In this document: positions 25,875 to 34,738 of the stretch, one piece after another
How the letters are laid out: each line of letters starts with the position of its first letter
How positions within the stretch are numbered: position 1 is the stretch's first letter
Origin: an uncultured Dehalococcoidia bacterium
GTDB lineage: Bacteria > Chloroflexota > Dehalococcoidia > Lucifugimonadales > Lucifugimonadaceae
Length of the DNA: 61,887 nt
NCBI GenBank assembly: GCA_913048295.1
Contig: CAJWWK010000007.1
Coordinates: forward strand, 1-61,887
Direction: 5' to 3'
Notes under the pieces: model-generated
Told to the model about the DNA's origin: nothing
The model's input: only the letters and a program-made list of their open reading frames with translations
Database searches by the model: none
Position numbers and translations under genes: made by a program

Positions 25875-27038
25875 TCAATCGAGCGATATTTCAATCAGCG
25901 TTACCTCGGGCGGGACACCGATTCGGGCCGGAATTACGCCGACACCGATCCCGGCACTGACCACGAGGGTGGTAGTGCCGAGTTCGTAGAGCCCAAGAAA
26001 ATACTTCGCTACCAGGCGACCGACGTTCAGGAACCGACCGGTAAACGGTACGGCCAGTTGCCCTCCGTGGGTGTGCCCGGCTACGATGAGATCGACTGAA
26101 GTTTTCGCGGCCGGAAAGATTACTTCAGGATGATGAGATGCAACTATCCTGAAATCGGCACGACTCCCCGGCAACTCAGCATCGAGCACTTCTCCTCCGA
26201 AGATGATCAACTTGCTGGACCGCCAGTCACTCGGACTTTCGATACCGATGATCTGCACGGTCTTCGATTCGTCGCCAGCACCAACCTCAACAAACGCCGA
26301 TGCATCCCTCAGCAGCGCAAGATTCGGATCGCGCTCCAGCGCGTCGATAATCATCTGTGAACCAGCGGAACGGATGTCATGGTTCCCGAGGACAGCGAAC
26401 ACGCCGAGCTTTGCTTCAAGCAGTGTGAGTTCGGCAACTAACCGGTCAGCTAGAGACCCGTCACTGTCAACGTAATCGCCCAGCAGCAGGACGATATCCG
26501 GAGATTCACTGTTCGATATTTGGACGGCACGGCGAATGTGCTCGGCTGTTACGAACTCGCCGAGGTGAAGGTCGGACAGTACCGTGATGCGAAATTCATA
26601 TTGCCTTCCGGCGTCTCCTGCAGGGTGCGACCTGGCAATTCGGAATTTTCGGACGACGATCCGATTTCTGCCGATAGTAAATGCGTAAGCACTGGTCATC
26701 AACGCGAGCCCGCCGGCCGCCCAGAAGAAGGAGCCCGCCAGTGGCTCACCGACCGAATCGGAAACCGCCCACAAAGCAAGCAGTGCAAGTAAGCCAGTTC
26801 CGGCCCAACCCAGCGCCGCAAACCGCGCGATGAAGCCCAGCCACATCAGCCAGCGAATCGAGGTCGACCGACCGACTCGAACAAGCTCGCTGAAAATCAG
26901 CAGCACCGCAACGACAGCGACGACCGAAAGTGCGTCGCTGTCGCCAGGCAGGTTCCCGAACCTGCCCCAGGAATAATCCAGCATGATCCACGCTTCGATC
27001 AGTACAGCCAGCAGCGCAACAAGCTGTCCCGATCTCAT
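25875..27038 (-). CDS. Membrane-bound metallophosphoesterase (calcineurin-like)
   Basis: A 387-residue protein with an N-terminal membrane part and a C-terminal phosphoesterase domain. Up to four hydrophobic helices lie in the first 130 residues (e.g. LVALLAVLIEAWIML, VVAVVAVLLIFSELV). The phosphoesterase motifs follow in order: SDLHLG, GDYVD, GNHD, SHHPE and GHTHGGQ. These bind two metal ions. This architecture is that of YkuE/YaeI-like enzymes; some cleave UDP-diacylglucosamine or other phosphoesters, but the substrate here is unknown. I chose the ATG at 27038; a TTG at 27077 is an alternative. It is convergent with the dehydrogenase. Confidence 0.87.
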   Translation of the reverse strand: MRSGQLVALLAVLIEAWIMLDYSWGRFGNLPGDSDALSVVAVVAVLLIFSELVRVGRSTSIRWLMWLGFIARFAALGWAGTGLLALLALWAVSDSVGEPLAGSFFWAAGGLALMTSAYAFTIGRNRIVVRKFRIARSHPAGDAGRQYEFRITVLSDLHLGEFVTAEHIRRAVQISNSESPDIVLLLGDYVDSDGSLADRLVAELTLLEAKLGVFAVLGNHDIRSAGSQMIIDALERDPNLALLRDASAFVEVGAGDESKTVQIIGIESPSDWRSSKLIIFGGEVLDAELPGSRADFRIVASHHPEVIFPAAKTSVDLIVAGHTHGGQLAVPFTGRFLNVGRLVAKYFLGLYELGTTTLVVSAGIGVGVIPARIGVPPEVTLIEISLD

Positions 27039-27231
27039 TATTCGGTCAACACCTATTTTCAGCACATATTTCGTCAATCGTTGTTTCCAGCGTTGTTTTG
27101 CGAACTCACGGTTTCAGGGGGCATCGTCAATAAGCGCGCACCGGAAGCCGACACCATCAGGGTAACGAAGTGCGTGTGAGTCTCCATACTTTTTGGGAAC
27201 CAGTTAGCTTCTGGTAAAACCCGCCTGATTT

Positions 27232-28134
27232 TTGCCAATCCCCCGGATTAAAGAGGATCAAATAGCACCTCGAGTGATTATGCTCTGCACCGGAACCCCG
27301 GCACCCGACATGGCGCACTGGGGATCTTCGTTCCTTGTGGGAATTGGGGGCGAATGGCTTATGTTCGACTGCGGTCATGCGGCGAACTACATGCTTCACA
27401 AGGCCGGCTTTCAGTCGACCCAGGTCGATCGGCTGTTTTTCACCCATCACCACTCCGACCACGATGCTGACTACCCGTCGTTCCTGCTAACCCGCTTCGA
27501 CATGTCGATCGGTAAGGAGAGCGAGCTCCAGGTTTACGGACCGACGCTTACCGAGCAACTGACCGAGAGACTGCTTGGCGAAGGGACGGGCGCGTACTGG
27601 CACGACATCGTGGCACGGACGCAGCACCCGCTCAGCGTGGCGGCATTTGTCGAACGTGGCGGTGTTCCACCGCGAAAACCGCCGAAGATCCACGCCCGGG
27701 ACATTAAGCCGGGCACGGTCGCCACCGGTAAAAACTGGGAGATAACTGCGGCGCCGGTCGATCACGTGCAGCCATACCTCGATTCGCTCGCCTACCGCAT
27801 TGATTCGGACGAGGGTTCGATTGTGTTCTCCGGCGACACCCGGCCATGCAAATCGCTGACCGACCTTGCGACCGGAGCGGACTTGCTGGTGATGGAGTGC
27901 ATCAAGGTGGATGAAGACGTGATCCCCGGCTCACCCAGCTATGAAACAGAAACCGGCACGTTCGGCGCTGCCCAGACAGCTGTCGATGCCGGGGTCAAGC
28001 GGCTGGCGTTGGTCCACCAGCAGGCAAAGATGGAAGAGCCGGTCCGCAAAGCCCAGGCTATTTACGAGGTGAAGAGCCTGTACGACGGCCCGGTGGTGTG
28101 GGGTGAGCAACTGCTGGAGATACCCTGGGGCTAA
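27232..28134 (+). CDS. MBL-fold metallo-hydrolase (RNase Z/arylsulfatase-like branch)
   Basis: A 300-residue metallo-beta-lactamase-fold hydrolase. Zn motif H-x-H-x-D-H is THHHSDHDAD (His72, His74, Asp76, His77 in this frame); GDTRP gives the bridging Asp, and the final His of LALVHQQ completes the site. The opening VIMLCTGTPAPDM resembles the RNase Z/AtsA branch. The start is uncertain: the frame opens with TTG at 27232 without a ribosome site, while GTG at 27274 or ATG at 27280 would start at the conserved strand. The substrate is unknown. It is divergent from the phosphoesterase. Confidence 0.85.
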   Translation: MPIPRIKEDQIAPRVIMLCTGTPAPDMAHWGSSFLVGIGGEWLMFDCGHAANYMLHKAGFQSTQVDRLFFTHHHSDHDADYPSFLLTRFDMSIGKESELQVYGPTLTEQLTERLLGEGTGAYWHDIVARTQHPLSVAAFVERGGVPPRKPPKIHARDIKPGTVATGKNWEITAAPVDHVQPYLDSLAYRIDSDEGSIVFSGDTRPCKSLTDLATGADLLVMECIKVDEDVIPGSPSYETETGTFGAAQTAVDAGVKRLALVHQQAKMEEPVRKAQAIYEVKSLYDGPVVWGEQLLEIPWG

Positions 28135-28429
28135 GGGTGGACTGGTGGGCGTGAGGCAAGGCGCGCCGAGGTTGCATTTGTGTTGGCTAAAGAGGCGGAC
28201 AGATCAACCCAGCCCCTAACCCCTCGGCAAAGCGAATCTCACTTCCGGAGCCACGGTAAGGGAACTAGAAACACATCTCGAAAACCTCGGTTATTCGTTT
28301 AATTATGAGAAAATCGATCGGGTTTATCGGCAAGCATTTTCACCCCCGTATTACAGCAAAAATGACCCGATTACGGAGCGAGAATATCTCGAACCGGACG
28401 CATATTTCCAGTTAATGGAGCACGATGAA

Positions 28430-28555
28430 ATGGCCCAAGCGCGCGAGTCGTCCTCCGATGCCAAGACTCTTGCGATCTGGGCGATAATCATTGCCGGATT
28501 ACTCGCTTTTGCGTCGATTGTTATACAGGTGGCCGGTTTCCTCGTGGACTCGTAA
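28430..28555 (+). CDS. Small single-helix membrane protein; 5' part probably lost
   Basis: From the ATG at 28430 (GGAG 9 nt upstream) the product is 41 residues: a short polar start, then one membrane helix (LAIWAIIIAGLLAFASIVIQ). The same frame is open back to the TAA at 28217. That segment reads as real protein (ELETHLENLGYSFNYEKIDR, YYSKNDPITEREYLEPDAYF) but has no ATG, GTG or TTG. I infer either a truncated gene whose start was removed or a small protein within an eroded frame. An ATG at 28415 gives 46 residues. No family is recognised. Confidence 0.4.
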   Translation: MAQARESSSDAKTLAIWAIIIAGLLAFASIVIQVAGFLVDS

Positions 28556-28650
28556 TTGACACCCGGTATTCGGATGTTAGGAGGGGTTACCGTCGAGATT
28601 CATAATGCGATCTGAAGCCCATTGGAACTCCCTTTACGCGGCTCAACCCC

Positions 28651-28665
28651 CTCCCTGGTAGGGAG
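28651..28665. repeat. Palindrome CTCCCT-ggt-AGGGAG
   Basis: A 6-bp perfect stem with a 3-nt loop lies 11 bp beyond the stop of the sarcosine-oxidase-like gene on the minus strand. It may help terminate that gene or be one of the dispersed palindromes described under findings. No T-run is present. Confidence 0.35.
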
Positions 28666-28675
28666 TGGGAACCAG

Positions 28676-29806
28676 TCAGAAGCGGTCGAGGCGTAGTAGC
28701 TCGATATCGTGGGGGGTTTCACCCCTGGTTGCCAGGTCGCCCATGATCTCGCCCACAACGCTCGCGAACTTGAAGCCGTGCCCCGAGAACCCGGCGGCAA
28801 CTGACACCTGTGGATGATTAGGCAAGACACCGATGATGAAGTGTTCATCTGGCGAGTTGGTGAACATGCAAGTCGCCATTGTCATCACATTTCCGTTGGC
28901 CTTCGGGAAGTATTTGGCGGTTGCCGACCGGAGGATCTCTTCGTCTTCGCGCGTAACCCCTTTTCCCATCTGATCGGGGTCTGCGACTTCTTCCAGGTGG
29001 TGGTATTTACCGATCTTGAATCCCGGGATGCCAAACACCGGGAACCCGTAGTAGCGCCCTTCGTCGAAATAGGCGTTGAAAACGGGGAAATTCTCGGGTG
29101 TGAACAGCATCGGATCTTCGGGTTGAAGCCAGGCCAGCACCTGGCGTTCTGGCACCGCCAGTTCGGCCAGCGACGGGACCATGCCCGCAGTCCACGCACC
29201 CGCCGTGATTACGAGTTTTTCGGCGGTGTACTCGGCCCGGTCGGTGTGCACAAGTACGCCATCACCGGTGGGTTCCCAACTCAAAACGGATTCGCGTGCG
29301 TGGATTTCGGCACCTGCCGCAAGTGAGGCGTTCACGTAGGCGACGATACTGCGTTCCGCAAGCAAGAAACCTCCATCTTGCTGGAGTAGGGCCATGTGGC
29401 CGGGCGGCATCCGGTAACCGGGAAATCGCTGGTTGACTTGATCGTGATTTAAAACTTCGTGCGGAATGTCGTGGACGAGGCACGATTCGAGCGAGCCTTC
29501 GAAAACTTCGTGTCCTGCCGGAGCGGCGTCGATCGAACCAATTCTGTACAGGAGTTTTTCGCCAGCAAGTTCTTCGATTTCCTCCCAGAGTTCGTATGCC
29601 CGGCGCATCAGCGGTACATACGAGGGGTCTTCGTAGTAGGCCAGTCGGATTACCCGGTTGACTCCGTGCGACGACCCTTCTGCGTGCGGGATATCAAATT
29701 TTTCGAGCCCAAGCACTTTTTGGCCGCGTTTGGCAGCGAGGTCGTAGACAGTCGAACTGCCCATGGCACCAACACCCAGGACGATGCAATCGTAGTTGTT
29801 ACTCAA
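28676..29806 (-). CDS. Monomeric sarcosine oxidase/N-methyl-L-tryptophan oxidase family flavoenzyme
   Basis: A 376-residue FAD-dependent amine oxidase. The dinucleotide fold starts at residue 7 (IVLGVGAMGSST). The motif ATCMFTNSPDEHFIIG contains the Cys that covalently binds FAD in monomeric sarcosine oxidase and SolA. The C-terminal SGHGFKFASVVGEIM is the family end signature. It would oxidise an N-methyl amino acid to formaldehyde, H2O2 and the free amine; sarcosine is a candidate. It is monocistronic and divergent from a sulfatase. The heterotetrameric sarcosine-oxidase-like complex at 49118-54230 belongs to a different system. Confidence 0.9.
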   Translation of the reverse strand: MSNNYDCIVLGVGAMGSSTVYDLAAKRGQKVLGLEKFDIPHAEGSSHGVNRVIRLAYYEDPSYVPLMRRAYELWEEIEELAGEKLLYRIGSIDAAPAGHEVFEGSLESCLVHDIPHEVLNHDQVNQRFPGYRMPPGHMALLQQDGGFLLAERSIVAYVNASLAAGAEIHARESVLSWEPTGDGVLVHTDRAEYTAEKLVITAGAWTAGMVPSLAELAVPERQVLAWLQPEDPMLFTPENFPVFNAYFDEGRYYGFPVFGIPGFKIGKYHHLEEVADPDQMGKGVTREDEEILRSATAKYFPKANGNVMTMATCMFTNSPDEHFIIGVLPNHPQVSVAAGFSGHGFKFASVVGEIMGDLATRGETPHDIELLRLDRF

Positions 29807-29996
29807 TGCGGAACTCCAGGAACCCGATCAAACCGGAAAATCGATCCAAAACTTCGTTTGAACCCGCGATTTGCAGGCGAACTTAGCACAGTGAAGAGGG
29901 CCAGAGCACGCGTGTTGGCGTCGGGGCAGTAGTAAAGTTCCGATTCGTCGCCGAAATGAAATCGCGGCAACGCGGCAGAACGGATACCAGATAGAG

Positions 29997-31742
29997 ATGA
30001 CCGAGACTTCCAGCGACCGTACATTGAATGGGGCAAGCCGACCGAATATCGTCCTGATAATGGCGGATGACATGGGATGGTCTGACCTGGGCTGTTACGG
30101 GTCGGAGATCCGCACACCAAATCTTGACAGGCTGGCCGCCGGGGGAATCCGTTTTACCCAGATGTACAACTCGGCGCGCTGCTGCCCTTCTCGCGCAGCC
30201 TTGCTGACCGGGCTGAATCCCCAGCAGGCAGGGATCGGCTTCATGATCAATGATCTGGGAGTCCCGGCATACCAGGGCTATCTCAACGACAACTGCGTGA
30301 CTATCGCCGAGGTCCTGAAGACCGCGGGTTACCGAACACTGATGGCCGGCAAATGGCACGCTGGCGGTGAGCAGGGGAACCTGCCCGATGGCTGGTATCC
30401 CGATATGCCGGGTTACCCTACCCCGCGGGGTAGGGGATTTGACCGGTTCTACGGCATTCTTTCGGGTGGTGGCAGCTACTACAACCCGAACATGCTGATG
30501 GACGATTCGACGAGGATCAGCGTTGAGACCACCGACTACCACTTTACTGACGCAATCGCTTCGAAAGCAACGCAGTTCGTCGACGACGCGATTCATCGAG
30601 ACGAGCCTTTCTTTCTCTACATGGCCTTCACGGCACCCCACTGGCCGTTGCACGCATGGCCGGACGATATCGAGCAGTATCGCGGGAAGTACCGAAATGG
30701 TTGGGATGAGACCCGTATGAACCGCCACGAAGCGCAGCGGGGACTCGGAATAGTCGATCCGAAATGGCAGCTGTCGCCTCGTGATAGCGGGGTACTGGCG
30801 TGGGAAGAATCGCCCGACAAAGAATGGCGTGACCTGCAGATGGCTGTGTACGCGGCACAGGTCGAACAGGTCGACCGGGGCGTTGGGCAGTTGATGGACA
30901 AGATCAGGGAATCGGGCGAGGAAGACAACACGGTCGTCATGTTCCTTGCAGATAACGGTGGCTGCGCTGAGTTCCTCGCGGAAGACACCCCTGTCCCGGA
31001 TCCGTCTCGTTACAACTACCCGACGGTTGACGGTCGTGTCGTCCGCACGGGCAACTCACCGAATATCGACCCCGGACAGCCGGACACCTTCGCAAGCGTC
31101 GACATTGCCTGGGCCAATGTGAACAACACGCCGTTCAGGTTGTTCAAGCACTTTACGCACGAGGGCGGGATATCCACGCCGTTCATCGTCAGCTGGCCCG
31201 CCGGGATGGGTGAAGGTGGGGCCAGCAACGGTTCTGTATTCAGCAACCCGGCGCACCTGATCGATATCAACGCGACATTGCTCGATATCGCGGGAGCGAA
31301 TTATCCCACGACTTTCAACGGGCACCACATCAAGCCGCATGAGGGCGAATCGTTCTCTGGTGTGCTGAAAGGCCAGGACTGGGAGCGGGACAGGCCGATC
31401 GCCTGGGAGCATGAAGGCAATCGAGCGGTACGCATGGGCGATTGGAAGCTGGTGAGCGAGATCGCCGATCAGGGCGATCCAGATTCAAAGGCGGTCTGGG
31501 AGCTTTACAACATCAGCGACGACCGTACAGAACTGAACGATCTGATAGATGGCGAGAGCGAACGCGCCGCAGCCATGATCCGCTATTATAACGACTGGGC
31601 GGAGCGTTGCGAGGTTGAGGACTGGGCGGACCCCGGGTTCACGCTAAGGCCGAAATTGAACACGATAACGCGGCATAATCACGGCGGCGGACCGGTAATT
31701 CCCGCCCGCCTCGGCCCAAGGCGCGATCTTGCGCGGGATTAG
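29997..31742 (+). CDS. Arylsulfatase, type I (formylglycine-dependent)
   Basis: A 581-residue sulfatase. Residues 17-27 form the metal strand (NIVLIMADDMG). The FGly motif is C-C-P-S-R, so Cys62 is the modified residue (C-x-P-x-R), followed by AALLTG. The second signature (LMAGKWHAGG) and the later metal motif FLADNGG are present. The insert and C-terminal layout resemble Pseudomonas-type arylsulfatase AtsA. No signal peptide is seen. No sulfatase-maturing enzyme is encoded in this window, so activation must come from elsewhere in the genome. It is probably monocistronic, and the ribosome site at the ATG is weak. Confidence 0.92.
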   Translation: MTETSSDRTLNGASRPNIVLIMADDMGWSDLGCYGSEIRTPNLDRLAAGGIRFTQMYNSARCCPSRAALLTGLNPQQAGIGFMINDLGVPAYQGYLNDNCVTIAEVLKTAGYRTLMAGKWHAGGEQGNLPDGWYPDMPGYPTPRGRGFDRFYGILSGGGSYYNPNMLMDDSTRISVETTDYHFTDAIASKATQFVDDAIHRDEPFFLYMAFTAPHWPLHAWPDDIEQYRGKYRNGWDETRMNRHEAQRGLGIVDPKWQLSPRDSGVLAWEESPDKEWRDLQMAVYAAQVEQVDRGVGQLMDKIRESGEEDNTVVMFLADNGGCAEFLAEDTPVPDPSRYNYPTVDGRVVRTGNSPNIDPGQPDTFASVDIAWANVNNTPFRLFKHFTHEGGISTPFIVSWPAGMGEGGASNGSVFSNPAHLIDINATLLDIAGANYPTTFNGHHIKPHEGESFSGVLKGQDWERDRPIAWEHEGNRAVRMGDWKLVSEIADQGDPDSKAVWELYNISDDRTELNDLIDGESERAAAMIRYYNDWAERCEVEDWADPGFTLRPKLNTITRHNHGGGPVIPARLGPRRDLARD

Positions 31743-31899
31743 GCGATCGTCGGGCGTGCGGAGTGCTGCGAGATCCCGTTAGGCCCGGCGGCCTACTTAG
31801 TCGAGTGGGCTGCCCCGTGGTTGGGCCAGTAAATTCAATCAGCACATTACCCGCTTGCCAGGCCCTACACTACCGTCGCATCATTCCCCCTCAACCTAG

Positions 31900-31920
31900 C
31901 CTTCTCCCAGAGGAAGAAGG
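31900..31920. repeat. Palindrome CCTTCT/AGAAGG upstream of the amidase
   Basis: CCTTCT and AGAAGG flank a 9-nt loop, about 20 bp upstream of the amidase start. Preceding bases CCCTCAACCTAG resemble the CTCAACCCC next to the palindrome at 28651. It may be a leftover repeat or a weak terminator after the sulfatase. Confidence 0.3.
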
Positions 31921-31938
31921 AATGTAGGAAAAATCGAT

Positions 31939-33348
31939 ATGTCGCCATCGGCAGAACTGCATTACAAAACGATCGTTGAACTTGCGCCGCTGATCGAATC
32001 GCGTGAGCTTTCACCGGTCGATCTAACGCAGGAGATGCTTGATCGCATCGAGTTGCTCGACGGAACCTTGAAGGCGTACGCCACGCTCACGCCCGAACTG
32101 GCTCTCGATCAGGCCCGGCAGGCGGAGCAGGAGATAATCGAGGGCAACTACCGTGGCCCGCTCCATGGCATTCCGATAGCTGTGAAAGACCTTTGCAGCA
32201 CGGCCGGTATCAGGACGATGGGCGGCTCGGCGGTGTTTGCCAACAACATGCCCGATTTCGACTCGACCGTGGTTGCGAAGTTGCGTGACGCAGGTTCGGT
32301 TTTACTCGGTAAATTGAACATGACAGAAGGGGCGATGGGTGGATATAACCCGAAGCTGCAGATACCTGAAAACCCGTGGCGCAGATCGCACTGGGCGGGC
32401 GCTTCTTCCAGCGGGTCGGGGTCGGCAACTGCGGCAGGACTGGCCTTTGGGACGCTGGGCAGCGACACCGGTGGTTCAATCAGGCACCCGGCGGCGGTGT
32501 GCGGGACCGTTGGCCTGAAGCCGACCTGGGGCCGGGTGAGTCGATACGGGGTCATGGACCTGGCGCAATCGCTCGACCACGTCGGGCCACTGACAAGGTC
32601 GGCGGCGGACGCAGGTATCGTCCTCCAGGCGATCTCAGGCCAAGATCCCAACGACGTGACGACCCTGTCCAAGGAGGTTCCGGAGATGCTGGTCGGCGTT
32701 GGAACAGGAGTCAAAGGATTGAAGATCGGCTGGGATGAAGACTATTCGACAGCCGATATGGAGCCGTCATTCGCCCGGGCCGTTGCAGCCGGTGTGCGGG
32801 TAATGGAAAACCTCGGTGCAGAGATCGTTCCCGTAAAGATGCCCGTGATTTTGCGTGAGGCAATGACGGCTTGGCCGGTTATATGTTCGAGCGAGGCGGC
32901 GGTCGCCCATTCGACCACATATCCGTCCAGGGCATCCGAATACGGGCCTTTCCTGAGGGGCTGGCTGGAAAACGGATCGGGCCATACGGCTGTCGAATAC
33001 GCCAGTGCACACGGCCTGCGACTGGAACTGAACGGTGGTCTCAGGGACACGATGCGCGATATCGACGTCCTTGCGTGCCCGACCACCTCCAGAGCTTCAT
33101 ACCCGGTTACGCCTGAATATCTGTACGGTCCGATTCCGCCGGATCGGGATCCCTGGAGCAGTCGGTTCACAGTTCCGTACGACTTTTCCGGGCTGCCGAC
33201 CATTGCCCTGCCGTGTGGGCTGAACGATGAAGGCATGCCGGTTTCACTCCAGTTTGCTGGTCATCACCTGGCAGAGCCCCTATTGATTAGAGTCGGCGAT
33301 GCGTTTGAGCGGGCGACTGATTTCCACAATCTCCATCCACCGGTTTAG
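31939..33348 (+). CDS. Amidase, amidase-signature family (GatA-like)
   Basis: A 469-residue amidase-signature enzyme. Catalytic Lys is in IPIAVKDLCS (about residue 80). The Gly/Ser-rich signature contains the cis-Ser and nucleophile Ser: SSSGSGSATAAG followed by GSDTGGSIRHPAA. AGGA stands 9 nt before the ATG. No gatB or gatC gene is adjacent, so a free amide hydrolase is more likely than the tRNA-dependent amidotransferase. It is followed 57 bp later by an SDR gene, which suggests co-transcription. The substrate is unknown. Confidence 0.92.
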   Translation: MSPSAELHYKTIVELAPLIESRELSPVDLTQEMLDRIELLDGTLKAYATLTPELALDQARQAEQEIIEGNYRGPLHGIPIAVKDLCSTAGIRTMGGSAVFANNMPDFDSTVVAKLRDAGSVLLGKLNMTEGAMGGYNPKLQIPENPWRRSHWAGASSSGSGSATAAGLAFGTLGSDTGGSIRHPAAVCGTVGLKPTWGRVSRYGVMDLAQSLDHVGPLTRSAADAGIVLQAISGQDPNDVTTLSKEVPEMLVGVGTGVKGLKIGWDEDYSTADMEPSFARAVAAGVRVMENLGAEIVPVKMPVILREAMTAWPVICSSEAAVAHSTTYPSRASEYGPFLRGWLENGSGHTAVEYASAHGLRLELNGGLRDTMRDIDVLACPTTSRASYPVTPEYLYGPIPPDRDPWSSRFTVPYDFSGLPTIALPCGLNDEGMPVSLQFAGHHLAEPLLIRVGDAFERATDFHNLHPPV

Positions 33349-33405
33349 GATTCGGCCTGTTGAGTCATTACCGCCGTGGGGTAATCAACGCGAAGAGGAA
33401 GAAAT

Positions 33406-34197
33406 ATGAGCAACCGCTTTACCGGTAAAGTCGCACTCGTGGTTGGTGGAGCCCATGCAGATGAGAGCAAGTCGCTGGGATTCGCCGGGCTTTCCGCTCT
33501 CGAAATCGCGCGGGCTGGTGGAAAAGTGGTGATCGCCGATATTGACGACGAAGCGGGCGAGCAGTCGGCCGCGAAAATGCGCGATGACGGCCTCACAGCC
33601 AGGTACGTTCACCTCGATGTCACTTCGGAGCCGGACTGGGACGCGGCGGTCGAATCGACAGTTTCCGAGCACGGCCGTCTTGACATCACGATCATGGCCG
33701 CGGGGGTCAACGACCGCGGAAATCCGATCGAAACTACCGACGTCGATGTTTGGCAGCGCGTGATGGACGTGACAAATCTCGGCATGTTTCTCGCCGTGAA
33801 GTCGTCAGTTCGGCCCATGCGTGAGAGCGGAGGCGGGTCGATCGTCCTTATTTCATCAATGATGGCGAGAATCGTTCGCCAGAACTCGAGCGCTTATGCC
33901 ACTTCACGCGCCGGTATGACTCATTTCGCTCGTTCGGCGGCGGTTCAGTACGGTCCCGACAACATCCGGGTGAACTCGGTTCTGCCGGGCTGGGCGGTCA
34001 CTCCGTTCACAATCGATGCGTTCGATGACGAATGGATGGCGCAGATGGCAAAGCGCGTGCCGCTGGGTCGAGTCGCCGACGCATCGGACATAGCCGGGTC
34101 GATTCTGTTCCTGGCATCGGACGAGGCGGCCTACGTTACGGGGTCGGAGCTGCTTGTCGACGGCGGGGTAACGGCGTGGATTGGACCGGTTGGGTAG
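33406..34197 (+). CDS. Short-chain dehydrogenase/reductase with YxxxR active site
   Basis: A 263-residue classical SDR. The cofactor loop is unusual: GGAHADESKSLGFAG instead of the tight TGxxxGxG. Later motifs are MAAG (for NNAG), Asn124, Ser150-151 and Tyr164. Four residues after Tyr the usual Lys is Arg168 (SAYATSRAGM). The C-terminal family signature LFLASDEAAYVTGSELLVDGG is intact. Ribosome site GAGGAAG precedes the ATG. With the normally invariant Lys replaced, activity may be reduced or altered. It probably follows the amidase in one transcript. Confidence 0.9.
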   Translation: MSNRFTGKVALVVGGAHADESKSLGFAGLSALEIARAGGKVVIADIDDEAGEQSAAKMRDDGLTARYVHLDVTSEPDWDAAVESTVSEHGRLDITIMAAGVNDRGNPIETTDVDVWQRVMDVTNLGMFLAVKSSVRPMRESGGGSIVLISSMMARIVRQNSSAYATSRAGMTHFARSAAVQYGPDNIRVNSVLPGWAVTPFTIDAFDDEWMAQMAKRVPLGRVADASDIAGSILFLASDEAAYVTGSELLVDGGVTAWIGPVG

Positions 34198-34299
34198 CGG
34201 GGTTGATCGACGAGATACGGTGTAGGATCCTCTGGCATTCGGTCCACACACGATATTTCACCGTTTCGCTGGCAATTCAAGCGGTAAAAATGTATACAC

Positions 34300-34668
34300 A
34301 TGGCCATGACACAATTCGCAAGGTTGGTCGATCTTCGTCTGCTTTACCGGGCGTTCAAATACTCGGTACGCGGGTTGGCGTACGCGGCGAAACATGAGCG
34401 GGCATTTCAACAGGAAATCATCATCCTTGCTGTCGGTGTGATCGCGGCCATACTTCTGACCGATTCGAGCATTGAAAGGGCTGTATTGATCGGCTCGATC
34501 GCGATTGTGCTTGTGATTGAGTTGATCAATTCAGCGATTGAGGCTACGGTCGATCGGATCGGACCAGAGCGGAATCCGCTGTCAAAGCGGGCCAAAGACC
34601 TGGGGTCGGCAGCGGTTTTGGTATCGCTCGCATCCAGTGTGGCTATCTGGCTAATAGTCCTTATTTAA
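34300..34668 (+). CDS. dgkA: Diacylglycerol kinase, prokaryotic type (DgkA)
   Basis: A 122-residue integral membrane lipid kinase. It has an amphipathic N-terminal helix (RAFKYSVRGLAYAAKHERAF) and three membrane helices. The hallmark ELINSAIEATVDRIG and AKDLGSAAVLVSLA segments carry the active-site Glu and Asn/Asp residues. It phosphorylates diacylglycerol, or undecaprenol in some bacteria, at the cytoplasmic membrane. The length matches the family. An ATG at 34306 is an alternative start. Spacing to neighbours (102 bp before, 70 bp after) does not prove an operon. Confidence 0.93.
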   Translation: MAMTQFARLVDLRLLYRAFKYSVRGLAYAAKHERAFQQEIIILAVGVIAAILLTDSSIERAVLIGSIAIVLVIELINSAIEATVDRIGPERNPLSKRAKDLGSAAVLVSLASSVAIWLIVLI

Positions 34669-34738
34669 CCAGCCATCAGATTTCATCAGTCACACATTTG
34701 ATCGACATTTATCAGCCTGGAATATTGGAGCGTGGTCC

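Noticed and set aside
28676-29806. Sarcosine-oxidase-like gene as part of the methylamine cluster
   Set aside because: It is monomeric-type, 19 kb away and monocistronic.
29883-30728. 281-codon minus-strand frame
   Set aside because: Lies antisense in the sulfatase, which has all family motifs.
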